Assembly (NCBI GenBank): GCA_963731125.1
Contig: CAVSVP010000007.1
Span: forward strand, 434,001-498,000
Direction: 5' to 3'
Origin: CAVSVP01 sp963731125
GTDB lineage: Bacteria > Pseudomonadota > Gammaproteobacteria > Competibacterales > Competibacteraceae
Length of the DNA: 64,000 nucleotides
This document shows, one piece after another, positions 55,701 to 63,074 of this stretch (position 1 is its first letter; each line of letters begins with the position of its first letter). Made by a program: the position numbers and the translations under genes. The notes beneath the pieces are model-generated. The model saw nothing but the letters and a program-made list of their open reading frames with translations. It searched no databases and had not been told where the DNA came from.

Positions 55701-56353
55701 ACACTGCCGGCGGCCATATCACGAAAATAGGCAGTTACAGTTTCCGCCAAGGCAGAAGGCGATACGCCAAGGCCCACCAGCCTTTCCGGATCGAACAGCA
55801 CCTGCAATTCCGGATCCTGGCTACCCACAGTATCCACGCGATCGATGTCCTGGAAACGCTCCAGATCTTCTTCAATCAACTGAACTTGTCTGCGTAGATG
55901 TTCGTCCTTAGCAGCGCCAACGGCGATCACAAAAGCGGTGGGAAAGGCATTTGCACTGGTGATTTCAGTAACTTTTGGCTGTTCTGCTTCTGCTGGTAGT
56001 TCATCTTCTTTATTCTGCAGCTCCCGGCGCAAATCAGTGACTCGTTTGTCAAAGGTTCGTTCGTCGATGTCGTTAAAACGAATGAGAATGGTCGAGATGT
56101 CTGGACGACTCGTGCTCGTTATAAATTTAATATCGGAAACCTTTTCAACGGCTTCCTCAAGAACATCGGTGACTTTTTTCTCTATATCGGAGGCTGAAGT
56201 GCCAGGTAAAATGGTAAGTACTTCGATCCAGTTGAGCCGGACAGTGGGATCCTGTTGTTTAGGCAGTTGTAGATAGGCCAGGGAACCCATAACCAGCACC
56301 AGCAGAAATACTAGATTGGCCAAGATATGGTTTTGCAGAAAGCGCTGCAGCAT
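52793..56353 (-). CDS. RND-family efflux pump inner-membrane transporter with C-terminal TPR-like tail
   Basis: A 1186-residue AcrB/HAE1-type transporter driven by proton flow. The N-terminus FLQNHILANLVFLLVLVMGSL begins the first of 12 transmembrane helices. Two large periplasmic loops follow (for example DISTILIRFNDIDERTFDKR and VSVKVRGDDQQAIRQA), and LGIVISLGMLVDDAVVVVES carries the Asp pair of the proton relay in helix 4. After the last helix (near residue 1030, TLFVIPLLYC) there is an extra cytoplasmic tail with one or two TPR-like units (LLMEKEYEQALNIFTKIIQK and IDSLDQAKHYIKQAEKLVPG). Such a tail is unusual for AcrB-type pumps. It is the last gene of an operon with the adaptor and SGNH genes. 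The substrate is unknown. Confidence 0.9.
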   Translation of the reverse strand: MLQRFLQNHILANLVFLLVLVMGSLAYLQLPKQQDPTVRLNWIEVLTILPGTSASDIEKKVTDVLEEAVEKVSDIKFITSTSRPDISTILIRFNDIDERTFDKRVTDLRRELQNKEDELPAEAEQPKVTEITSANAFPTAFVIAVGAAKDEHLRRQVQLIEEDLERFQDIDRVDTVGSQDPELQVLFDPERLVGLGVSPSALAETVTAYFRDMAAGSVEFGDQEWLIRLTGTDNNPQYLSELPLLSVQGEIPLRSVAEVVRGREDAKQLVRHEEQPAAMLAVFKKADANVLNLVGKIKSYIEAYNEHSVASTGVRLLLLDDQTVVTRQALAVMENNAIFGLGLVLLMTWLFLGARMALLTSLGIPFVLAGTFWFLNAIGQTLNIIVLLGIVISLGMLVDDAVVVVESIYQRLQRGMDTARAALEGLREVFAPVTASVLTTVSAFLPLLLLPGVLGKFMQVAPLVVITALMISLLEAFWMLPSHILVFGDNPNRYSRRQRLRERMTRWIRSRYVHVLIVAIRWPKLSFGLAALLFVSAVGIIAAGFIRMEFFATDVARLFYVNVEMPPDTRLEKTLATTLKVERTVRKHLLPEDLRSVATYAGLQYTDREPLFGDYLGQVLVSLKPKPPTNRNVDEIIADVRKAVNQLPGPTHVSFLRVTSGAPPTAKPVSVKVRGDDQQAIRQAADRVIAILQDISAVHDITDDDIEGRMELSVRLNPDAIIRAGLNPATVIRDLRLLTDGEVVASMQDQGEKLEVRVRAQPESLKDIENFLQNTLGLPDGGSVSLRQLLHYEVIRGKGNIRHYNLRRTVTVEAELNKQLVDTVTVNRLIQSQWSTRFAEQFPNVALDLTGELDDIQESIDAIMILFLLGIGLIYTILGSQFKSYIQPLIVLVTVPMAFMGVVYGLLISQNPLSLYTLYGIVALAGIAVNAAIVLISAANEWLQRGMSVSHATVYAAKRRVIPILITSLTTIAGLFALAAGLGGKSLLWGPLATSIVWGLAVSTLLTLFVIPLLYCNVVKKKPLETEVLPLPRPLTEASASKLNQFLAQFRVGLLTGTSRTQQFKALTAIAACSDLRAFYMEGRRLLMEKEYEQALNIFTKIIQKAPDNGIPYICAAQALLLYMQKEAGWNIDSLDQAKHYIKQAEKLVPGDKRLPLLRRVYRSIKNSSSDRSRFGTPPPNNSRTE

Positions 56354-56367
56354 AAAGGCTCCGCGCT

Positions 56368-57420
56368 TTAGGGGTTTACGACTTGGACGGCATCGCCGTC
56401 CGTCAGTCCAAAGCGGCCGTCCACAATGATTTGCGCAGCGCCCGGAAGATCGAAAGCCGCCGGCTGGCCTTCCCTGGCATCATGAATAATATGGAACTTG
56501 GCCCTGCCTTGGTCTACGAAGAAAATACCTAATGCATTCTCACGGCGTACTAATAACTCCGACGGCAAGTGGCGGTCTGCGGATTCCCATTCCACTCGGC
56601 CGGCTTCACCGGGTGCTGCTTTCTTATCCGCAAAGCTAAAGCGCACTTTGTAACTGCGAAGCTTGGTTTCTACGAAGGGAATGATAGTTCGCACCCTCAA
56701 TAGATATTCGCGTTTCCCACTCACGAAGCGGATAGACTGGGCACGCTGTAGCGGTTCTAAATCCTGTTCTTGAATGTTGCCACTCACTTCAAGGTTTTCG
56801 CGATCTAATAGGTGGACCACTTCGGTACCTGGCGTCATGAACTCACCAACACTGGCGATCCGTTCGATCGCCACAGCCTTGAATGGAGCGCGAATGGTGC
56901 ATTTTTCAACATGCAATTCTGCAATTTTCAACGCAGTAGACAGTCTTTCAACCTCGGCATCGGCTTTTTTTGCCTGTGCTTGACGTTCGTTTAACATTTC
57001 TTCGGAAACCGCCTTTGTCTTGAGAAGTGCTTGGGCTCGTTCAAACTGAAAGTGGGCAAATTCCGTTTCCGCCCGGGCGGCTTTCAATAATGCTTTCGCC
57101 TGTCCGACGGCAAAGATATGATCTCGGCAATCCAGTTGCGCGATAATAGCGTTGGCCTCTAAGTCATCTCCAACTTTAATCGGAATATTTGTGAGAATTC
57201 CAGTAACCTCTGCGCTGACCCGTGCATCATTAATGCTGATCACGGTGGCTGGCGCACTGTAGACGGGAAAAAAAGCCAGTTCTTGGAGTGTCTTTGTCGT
57301 CACTGGCGTTTTCTCAGCAAAAGCGCTGGCATAAGGGAATGCAAGCAATAGACAAAAGCCTACGCATAAGAGATTACAAAGCTTAATGGCTTGTAAAAGC
57401 TTTGCTAGCATTAGTGTCAT
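56368..57420 (-). CDS. RND efflux periplasmic adaptor (membrane fusion protein)
   Basis: A 350-residue HlyD/AcrA-type adaptor linking the pump to an outer-membrane channel. An N-terminal signal or anchor (about 12-36) is followed by a lipoyl half (VSAEVTGILTNIPIKVGD), a coiled-coil hairpin (AKALLKAARAETEFAHFQFE to STALKIAELHVEKC) and the second lipoyl half (TIRAPFKAVAIERIASVGEF). The start lies 4 nt after the SGNH stop, and its end is 14 nt before the pump start, so the three genes form one operon. No TolC-like gene is in the window. Confidence 0.9.
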   Translation of the reverse strand: MTLMLAKLLQAIKLCNLLCVGFCLLLAFPYASAFAEKTPVTTKTLQELAFFPVYSAPATVISINDARVSAEVTGILTNIPIKVGDDLEANAIIAQLDCRDHIFAVGQAKALLKAARAETEFAHFQFERAQALLKTKAVSEEMLNERQAQAKKADAEVERLSTALKIAELHVEKCTIRAPFKAVAIERIASVGEFMTPGTEVVHLLDRENLEVSGNIQEQDLEPLQRAQSIRFVSGKREYLLRVRTIIPFVETKLRSYKVRFSFADKKAAPGEAGRVEWESADRHLPSELLVRRENALGIFFVDQGRAKFHIIHDAREGQPAAFDLPGAAQIIVDGRFGLTDGDAVQVVNP

Positions 57421-57424
57421 CAGT

Positions 57425-58495
57425 TTAATGATGGCGCGCTGTTCGACGCCTTACCATTGCCAGTCCGACCAGACCAACGAGAAGTAACATCACGCTCGTA
57501 GGCTCTGGAATGGGTTTAGCGTTTAGCGCCGCTCTTGCCAGAAGCCGATGTGCTGCCGTGCTTGGATGTTGGTCATCCCAGAAAAAGAGAGTAGTCTCAA
57601 AAGGTATCGGGCTACAGTCCCGGGTGGCTGTCGTTAGAGGAATTAAGCAATTCATCGCTGGGCCAGGATCGGTCAGGGTTCCTGAAAAACCAAATGCGCT
57701 CGGATCTTTAGCGATATCCCTGAATAAGGCGTTCATATCGGGACTGTAAATTTCGATGTTTGGCAGGCTGTTCAAATTTTGTAGGGTTTGATCCAAAATT
57801 GCATTGTGTGTAGCTGTTAACGTATTGAGCGTCGCCTGAGTCCCTGGGTTTTGCGATTCTATGATGGCCGCCAGAGGACTGGTACCTAAATCCGGGAGGT
57901 TGGGAACCAGAAAGTTTCGCGCGCCTAATGCATAGAGATCTTGTATCGTTGTAGTAATATTTCCCACCGTAGTTGGGGGATCCGGCGGGAAGGATATACC
58001 GGGAACGCTATCGGGCGGCGGTATGGAAAGCAAATAATTATTGGCCCCGCTCCAGACGATATAAAGGGCATCGGAATCGGCTGGACCAGGCAAAGCAGAT
58101 CTAAACTCGTTAACCTGCCCCAGTAAACCGGAGACCTCGAACAGGCCATCCGGAGTGCCATTAGTAATTCCCGTACCTGAGCCACCATAAGCGAAGTTAG
58201 CGCTGTCACCGGCGGCCAGATCTAGGGCAGGATCTCGCGACGGGTGAAGGGATGTGATATTCATAGCTTCGGCCAACTCATCCACCCAAACGGGGCCGTT
58301 AGAAAACCGGCCTACAAAATAGCGCGTTTCGGGGGGCACCTGCTGGTCGCTCAGTGCGAACACGTTGCCAGTATCCGATAAGCTATCGCCGAACACGTAT
58401 AGTTTGTTGAATGTAGGCAATGCCTGCGCTGAAGTTATATAGAATGCTGTCGTGACCAGTATGGCGTTTATGGCCGTTAGTAACGGATTTTTCAT
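57425..58495 (-). CDS. PEP-CTERM SGNH/GDSL-family hydrolase (secreted esterase-like)
   Basis: A 356-residue exported hydrolase. The signal peptide ends near AQA (residue 25). The GDSL block VFGDSLSDTGN has the nucleophile Ser38. Block II is FAYGGSGTG, block III WSGANNYL, and block V WDDQHPSTAAH gives Asp307 and His310, so the catalytic set is complete. The C-terminal PIPEPTSVMLLLVGLVGLA plus RRRTAR is an exosortase sorting signal, so the enzyme is probably displayed or released through the XrtA pathway. It is the first gene of an operon with an RND adaptor and pump. The natural ester substrate is unknown. Confidence 0.9.
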   Translation of the reverse strand: MKNPLLTAINAILVTTAFYITSAQALPTFNKLYVFGDSLSDTGNVFALSDQQVPPETRYFVGRFSNGPVWVDELAEAMNITSLHPSRDPALDLAAGDSANFAYGGSGTGITNGTPDGLFEVSGLLGQVNEFRSALPGPADSDALYIVWSGANNYLLSIPPPDSVPGISFPPDPPTTVGNITTTIQDLYALGARNFLVPNLPDLGTSPLAAIIESQNPGTQATLNTLTATHNAILDQTLQNLNSLPNIEIYSPDMNALFRDIAKDPSAFGFSGTLTDPGPAMNCLIPLTTATRDCSPIPFETTLFFWDDQHPSTAAHRLLARAALNAKPIPEPTSVMLLLVGLVGLAMVRRRTARHH

Positions 58496-58683
58496 AGGGG
58501 CGTCGTCCTAATGCGAAGCAGAAATGCGGACCTAGCTAAAGATGGGGTAAGGGCGTAATGGAAAATACAAAGCAGAAAATTTTTTTGTTCTTAATAGTAT
58601 TGAAAGATAAGTCAGCTAAATGTTAAGTATAAGCCGATGAAAACCAGTATGTCGAACTTCACTTATAACTCTATATAAATAGA

Positions 58684-59803
58684 ACTTACGCATTGACAAA
58701 TAGATCGATTTGTGATGACTGGCAACCTTTCGACCACCAACTTTGCTATACCGAATGATAAGACACACGACACGCCCACCCAGTGCCCGCTGTACCTTAC
58801 CGATGTATATGGGGTTTTTGATGAGTGAGCCCAAATCGGCTACCTGTACCCGCTTATCGGAAGTGATGGGTATTTCTCATGACAGCGTCACTCGCTTTCT
58901 CTGGCGGGAGGGATACGAGCCGAAGGACCTGTTCGATGAGGCTAGCCAGCTGTTGAATCCGGTGGGTGGGACACTGAGCGTGGATGACAGCACCTTGGAT
59001 AAACCTTACAGCCGGCACATGGACTTGGTGAGCCATGTGTGGTCTGGCAAACATCACCGGGTGGTCAAGGGGATAAACCTGATCACGTTGTATTACACCG
59101 ACCCGCAAGGGCGGAGTTTGCCGGTCAACTATCGGGTCTATGACAAAACCGAGCACAAGACCAAGAATGATTATTTCCTCGACATGCTGGTCCAGGTGGT
59201 GGCGTGGGGGCTGCAACCGGATTTCATCACCGGGGACAGTTGGTATTCCAGCGCCAGCAACCTCAAGACGGTCAGACACCACCGGATGGGGTTCCTGTTT
59301 GCCGTGGAAAACAACCGCCGGGTAGCCATAGAAAAAGGCACTTGGGTCCAAGTCCAGCAGCTGGATATCCCCGACGACGGGCGTAAGGTCTGGCTTCGCG
59401 ATTTCGGTGAGGTAAAACTGTTTCGGACGCGGTTAAAAGACCAACTGCGCCATTACGTCGTATTTCTGCCGCAGGCCGATGCCTATGAACCCTTCTCCCA
59501 AACCGAATTCCAGAAACGTCATGACCAGCACTGGCACATTGAGCAGTACCACCGTCTCATCAAGCAGGTCTGTCACATCGAGACATTCCAGGTACGCCGC
59601 AAAGTCCCTATTCTCAACCCTATTTTTGCCGCCCTGTGCAGCTACGTCCATTTGCAGCAGATGCAAATCCATGAGGTCATCACTAATGCCTATCAGTGGC
59701 AGCGTGATTTGTACAAGGAGGTGGTCGCTGGGTTTGTCAGTTCCTTCATCATCGGGAAAGATTATCTCAATCCACAATATCAGGCCGCTGTCAATGCGTA
59801 AGT
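58684..59803 (+). mobile_element. IS4-like insertion sequence with 15-bp perfect terminal inverted repeats
   Basis: ACTTACGCATTGACA at 58684-58698 and its exact reverse complement at 59789-59803 bound a 1.1-kb element. The right repeat overlaps the end of the transposase gene. The next outer bases (GA left, GG right) may extend the repeats. Flanks are both A/T-rich (AAATA), so a target duplication cannot be assigned safely. Confidence 0.85.
58713..59801 (+). pseudogene. IS4-like DDE transposase, probably frameshifted near the N-terminus
   Basis: The main frame encodes LSEVMGISHDSVTRFLWREG, the DDE residues in SVDDSTLDKP, ITGDSWYSS and QHWHIEQYHRLIKQVCHIE, and an alpha-helical C-terminus. The first residues of the long frame (from 58743) do not look like a transposase. 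Another frame from ATG 58713 gives MTGNLSTTNFAIPNDKTHD and ends LTDVYGVFDE at a stop, which fits the N-terminus of related transposases as I recall them. The frames meet near 58820 just before SEPKSATCTRL, implying a small deletion and frameshift there. Confidence 0.7.
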
Positions 59804-59835
59804 CCTAATAAATAAATTTTGACATACTATTATCC

Positions 59836-59954
59836 AAGATTTCTTACAAAAATGAGCGCTGAGGCGCCGGGCTGGAAGGTGATGCCAGCAGTACGCAGGA
59901 AGGTGCGGGGTAGCGAATCCCTGCAGGACGGCAGGGTTGGACGCAAGAGGTTTA
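59836..59954. repeat. Dispersed repeat, copy 2, downstream of the iron permease gene
   Basis: Aligns with 27891-28040 through ATGAGCGCTGAGGCG, GGCTGGAAGGTG, GGAAGGTGCGGGGTAGCG and AATCCCTGCAGGACGG. Its right end GCAAGAGGTTTAA is the inverse of the left end of copy 1 (TTAGACCTCTTGC, one mismatch), which supports terminal inverted repeats. Its own left end (TTTCTTACAA) is degenerate. It lacks a segment of about 30-35 bp present in copy 1. Confidence 0.7.
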
Positions 59955-60006
59955 ACGCATTATTAGACCCGCATCCAATGATGATTGCAATGATGATTGG
60001 TTACGG

Positions 60007-61758
60007 TCACTTACGGTTTCTCGAAACCGAACGCGTTTGAGTAATAGTGCGGCTTAGTAGTATGACCGGAAGCAAACCGACGGCAACGATCATTAAAGCG
60101 GCTAAAGCGCATTCTTCCAGAAGCTCATCGGAAGCAAACTGATACACGTAGGTTGCCAGCGTGTCGAAATTGAAGGGACGCAGAATTAAAGTGGCAGGTA
60201 ATTCTTTCATACAATCTACGAAGACGATCAGCGCCGCGGTCAAGATGCCGCCGCGAATGAGCGGTAGGTGAACATGCAAGAGAACACCACCCGAGCCCTG
60301 CCCTAGAGAGCGGGCTGCCATATCCATGGTTGGTGTGACTTTACCTAGACTAGCCTCGATGGCTCCTAGGGAAACTGCTAGAAAGCGCACTACATACGCG
60401 AAGAGTATGGCAACAACAGTGCCACTAAACAGCAGTCCGGTGGAGATTCCGGCATAACGGCGCATCAGAGCGTCGAGGCTGTTGTCCAGGCTGGCCAAGG
60501 GAATGATGACGCCAATAGCTAACACCGCTCCCGGCATGGCATAACCTAGACTGCAAAAGCGCACCAGGGCCAGCAGCATGATGCCTCCCTGCAGTCGGCG
60601 ACTGTAAGCGAGAAAGACGCCTATTAACACTGCGAGTAATGCGGCGGTGCCGGACAGGAGCAGGCTGTTACCCGCATAGACTTGAAAATCGGCGGTCCAG
60701 GAAACGCTAAAGCGGTCAATGGCATAACTCGCCAATATCCCGGCCGGTACTATAAAACCGGCCAAGAATGGCAGCAGGCAGAGCAGCACGGCACCAGCGG
60801 CACGCCAGCTCGTCAACTGATAGCCGGGTAAGTCTTGAAAGCGTTTAGCTGTCTGAAAATGCTGTTGCTTATGACGGCCCAGTCGTTCGAGGGTAATCAG
60901 TAACACCACGAATGCCAACATCACGCCGGCAATCTGTGCAGCGCCTCCTAAATTTCCCATTCCCAGCCACACATCATAAATGCCGGCGGTCAAGGTGCGA
61001 ACTGCAAAAAAATCCACTGTACCAAAGTCGTTAAGTGTCTCCATTAACACTAGCGCCAAACCTACGGCAAGCGAAGGGCGAGCACTGGGCAGTGACACTT
61101 TAAAAAAACTGCCCCAAGAGCCATACCCCAAGGTTCGGCTGGCATCCAGCATATGGGGGGATTGTTCAAGAAATGCGGCACGCGCCAGTAAATAAACATA
61201 GGGGTACATCACTAGCGACATGACGCAGATAGCCCCGCCTAGGCTGCGAATTTCTGGAAACCAGTAGTCCGCTGCGCTACGCCAGCCAAATAGCTGCCGC
61301 AGAAAAATCTGTACCGTGCCGGCATATTCCAAAAGATCTGTATAGACATAGGCGCTGATATAAGCCGGTACGGCGAAAGGTAACAACAGTGCCCATTCAA
61401 AGATGCCACGGCCGGGAAACCGGCACATGGTAATCAGCCAAGCTGTGGATATGCCAATGAATAAAGTACCCAGTGCAACTCCCAGCATCAGGGCTAGGGT
61501 AGTACTTACGTAGGCTGGTAGTACTGTTGCAGCTAGATGACCCCAGATGTTTTCCTCGGGAAACAGCGCTAAATAGATGACGGAACCGATGGGTAGAGCC
61601 ACAATCAAAGCCACGAACAGCGCACCCAGCAGCCAAGGATTGGCGTCTATGGTACCGTGTCCCACAATGCTGAGGGGCGTATGCTGGGCCGCAGCAACGT
61701 TGCTTTCCCTAACCCAAAATCCGCTGACAGTGCCGCGCAGCCGGTCAAGCACCGGCAA
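60007..61758 (-). CDS. fbpB: Iron(III) ABC transporter permease (FbpB type)
   Basis: A fused double permease of 583 aa with about 12 transmembrane helices in two halves. The EAA-type loops that dock the ATPase are ASRTLGYGSWGSFFKVSLP and AARSLGQGSGGVLLHVHLP. FAVPAYISAYVYTDLLEYAG is typical of FbpB/FutB. The open frame starts at TTG 61758; a later start is possible because the first ~40 residues are hydrophilic. It follows the binding-protein gene by 42 bp. The ATPase gene (fbpC) is not present in the window. Confidence 0.9.
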   Translation of the reverse strand: MPVLDRLRGTVSGFWVRESNVAAAQHTPLSIVGHGTIDANPWLLGALFVALIVALPIGSVIYLALFPEENIWGHLAATVLPAYVSTTLALMLGVALGTLFIGISTAWLITMCRFPGRGIFEWALLLPFAVPAYISAYVYTDLLEYAGTVQIFLRQLFGWRSAADYWFPEIRSLGGAICVMSLVMYPYVYLLARAAFLEQSPHMLDASRTLGYGSWGSFFKVSLPSARPSLAVGLALVLMETLNDFGTVDFFAVRTLTAGIYDVWLGMGNLGGAAQIAGVMLAFVVLLITLERLGRHKQQHFQTAKRFQDLPGYQLTSWRAAGAVLLCLLPFLAGFIVPAGILASYAIDRFSVSWTADFQVYAGNSLLLSGTAALLAVLIGVFLAYSRRLQGGIMLLALVRFCSLGYAMPGAVLAIGVIIPLASLDNSLDALMRRYAGISTGLLFSGTVVAILFAYVVRFLAVSLGAIEASLGKVTPTMDMAARSLGQGSGGVLLHVHLPLIRGGILTAALIVFVDCMKELPATLILRPFNFDTLATYVYQFASDELLEECALAALMIVAVGLLPVILLSRTITQTRSVSRNRK

Positions 61759-61800
61759 TTTCCCATAGATTGCTACGCTGAGCAGCAGACAATGTATGGG

Positions 61801-62817
61801 TCATTCGTTGTCGAATCCGGTCTTGTCCACCAATTTAATCGCTTCTTTCCGTCGCTCCGCAATCTCTGTCAACGGTATTTGGTCGGCTTTGAATAATCCC
61901 CAGGAATTCAACAACGCAGGCCAAGATACACCCTTCTTAACAGGATATTCGTAATTCTGTTCTGCATACATTTGCTGGGCTAGATCGTCGCTCAAAAATT
62001 CCATTAATTTGATCGCATTGTCCTTATTGGGAGCGCTTTTGGTTAGCGCAATGCCGCTAATATTGACATGAGTACCCCGATTCTCTTGATTGGGAAAAAT
62101 AATATTGACTGCCTTGGCCCACTCGGCCTGTTCCTCGTCATCAAGCATATTGCCTATGTAATAGCTATTGATGAGAGCAAGATCACAAACCCCCTCTTTA
62201 ATGGCCTTGACCTGAGCCCGATCATTACCCTGAGGTTTTCTGGCTAGATTCGCCTTAAAACCCCTTAACCATTTTTCTGTTTTGTCCTCGCCTTGGTGAG
62301 CGAGCATAGAGCCAATTAGAGCAATATTATAGACGTGCTTACCGCTGCGGCTGCAAATGCGGCCCCGCCATTTGGGATCAGCCAGGTCTTCATAAGTCTT
62401 GATGGCATCCGGTGATACCCGATCTTTGGCCGCAACAATAATGCGCGCCCGGCTGGTGAGTCCAAACCAGAGATCGTCCGGATGACGATACTGCGCCGGG
62501 ACATTCGCCCGGAGAGTAGGGCTGGTGGCGGGTTGGACAAGGTCAGCTTCTACGGCGTCGCTCAATCGACCGATATCGACCGTAAGAAGCAAGTCGGCTG
62601 GACTGTTGATACCTTCCCGCTTTAAACGTTCGACGAGACCTTCTTTGGCAAAAACCACATTCACTTTAATCCCTGTTTCCTTTGTGAAAGCGTCAAATAA
62701 AGGCTTAATCAGAAACGGTTGTCGATAGGAATAGACGTTAACTGCCTCACGGGCATGGGCGCTTGACATACCAGACAGGATAGCAACGGTACAAATTAAG
62801 GTAATAAATGTTTTCAT
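61801..62817 (-). CDS. fbpA: Iron(III) ABC transporter substrate-binding protein (FbpA/FutA type)
   Basis: Periplasmic ferric-ion binding protein of about 338 aa. The signal peptide MKTFITLICTVAILSGMSS ends in AHA. The mature protein begins with EAVNVYSYRQPFLIKPLF. Iron-ligand tyrosines of the family probably lie in LALINSYYIGNML (adjacent Tyr pair). ADLLLTVDIGRLSDAVEADL and SRARIIVAAKDRV are typical. The start is ATG 62817; TTG 62823 has better spacing to GAGG and is an alternative. A Fur-box match lies just upstream (62860-62878), so iron repression is expected. Confidence 0.93.
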   Translation of the reverse strand: MKTFITLICTVAILSGMSSAHAREAVNVYSYRQPFLIKPLFDAFTKETGIKVNVVFAKEGLVERLKREGINSPADLLLTVDIGRLSDAVEADLVQPATSPTLRANVPAQYRHPDDLWFGLTSRARIIVAAKDRVSPDAIKTYEDLADPKWRGRICSRSGKHVYNIALIGSMLAHQGEDKTEKWLRGFKANLARKPQGNDRAQVKAIKEGVCDLALINSYYIGNMLDDEEQAEWAKAVNIIFPNQENRGTHVNISGIALTKSAPNKDNAIKLMEFLSDDLAQQMYAEQNYEYPVKKGVSWPALLNSWGLFKADQIPLTEIAERRKEAIKLVDKTGFDNE

Positions 62818-62859
62818 AATCAATACATTAACCTCATTGACACAGTCGTGACCTTACAT

Positions 62860-62878
62860 GTAAATGAGTATGATTATC
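62860..62878. promoter_or_regulatory. Probable Fur box
   Basis: The 19-bp sequence GTAAATGAGTATGATTATC matches 14 of 19 positions of the consensus GATAATGATAATCATTATC. It lies 43 bp before the fbpA start and in the divergent spacer with cbiX. This would place fbpA-fbpB under iron control. The spacer 62818-63074 holds no other feature I can support. Confidence 0.7.
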
Positions 62879-63074
62879 AATTGTATTAAATGAGTTGTCA
62901 ATTTACACAAGACGATGAAAACAGGACAGGCCCCTGTAAATATTCTATAAAATTTTAATGGTTTTATGGAATGCGAGAAAATCATGCAACTTAGGTCACA
63001 TAACAGTTGTATCAGGATAAACTCTAGATAAGATGTACACATCACAAACTCGACAATGCCCCGGATAGCTTTCA

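Noticed and set aside
58500..58560. Possible sigma-54 promoter before the PEP-CTERM SGNH hydrolase
   Set aside because: The only candidate has GG-N11-GC spacing on the minus strand; one extra base makes it a poor sigma-54 site.
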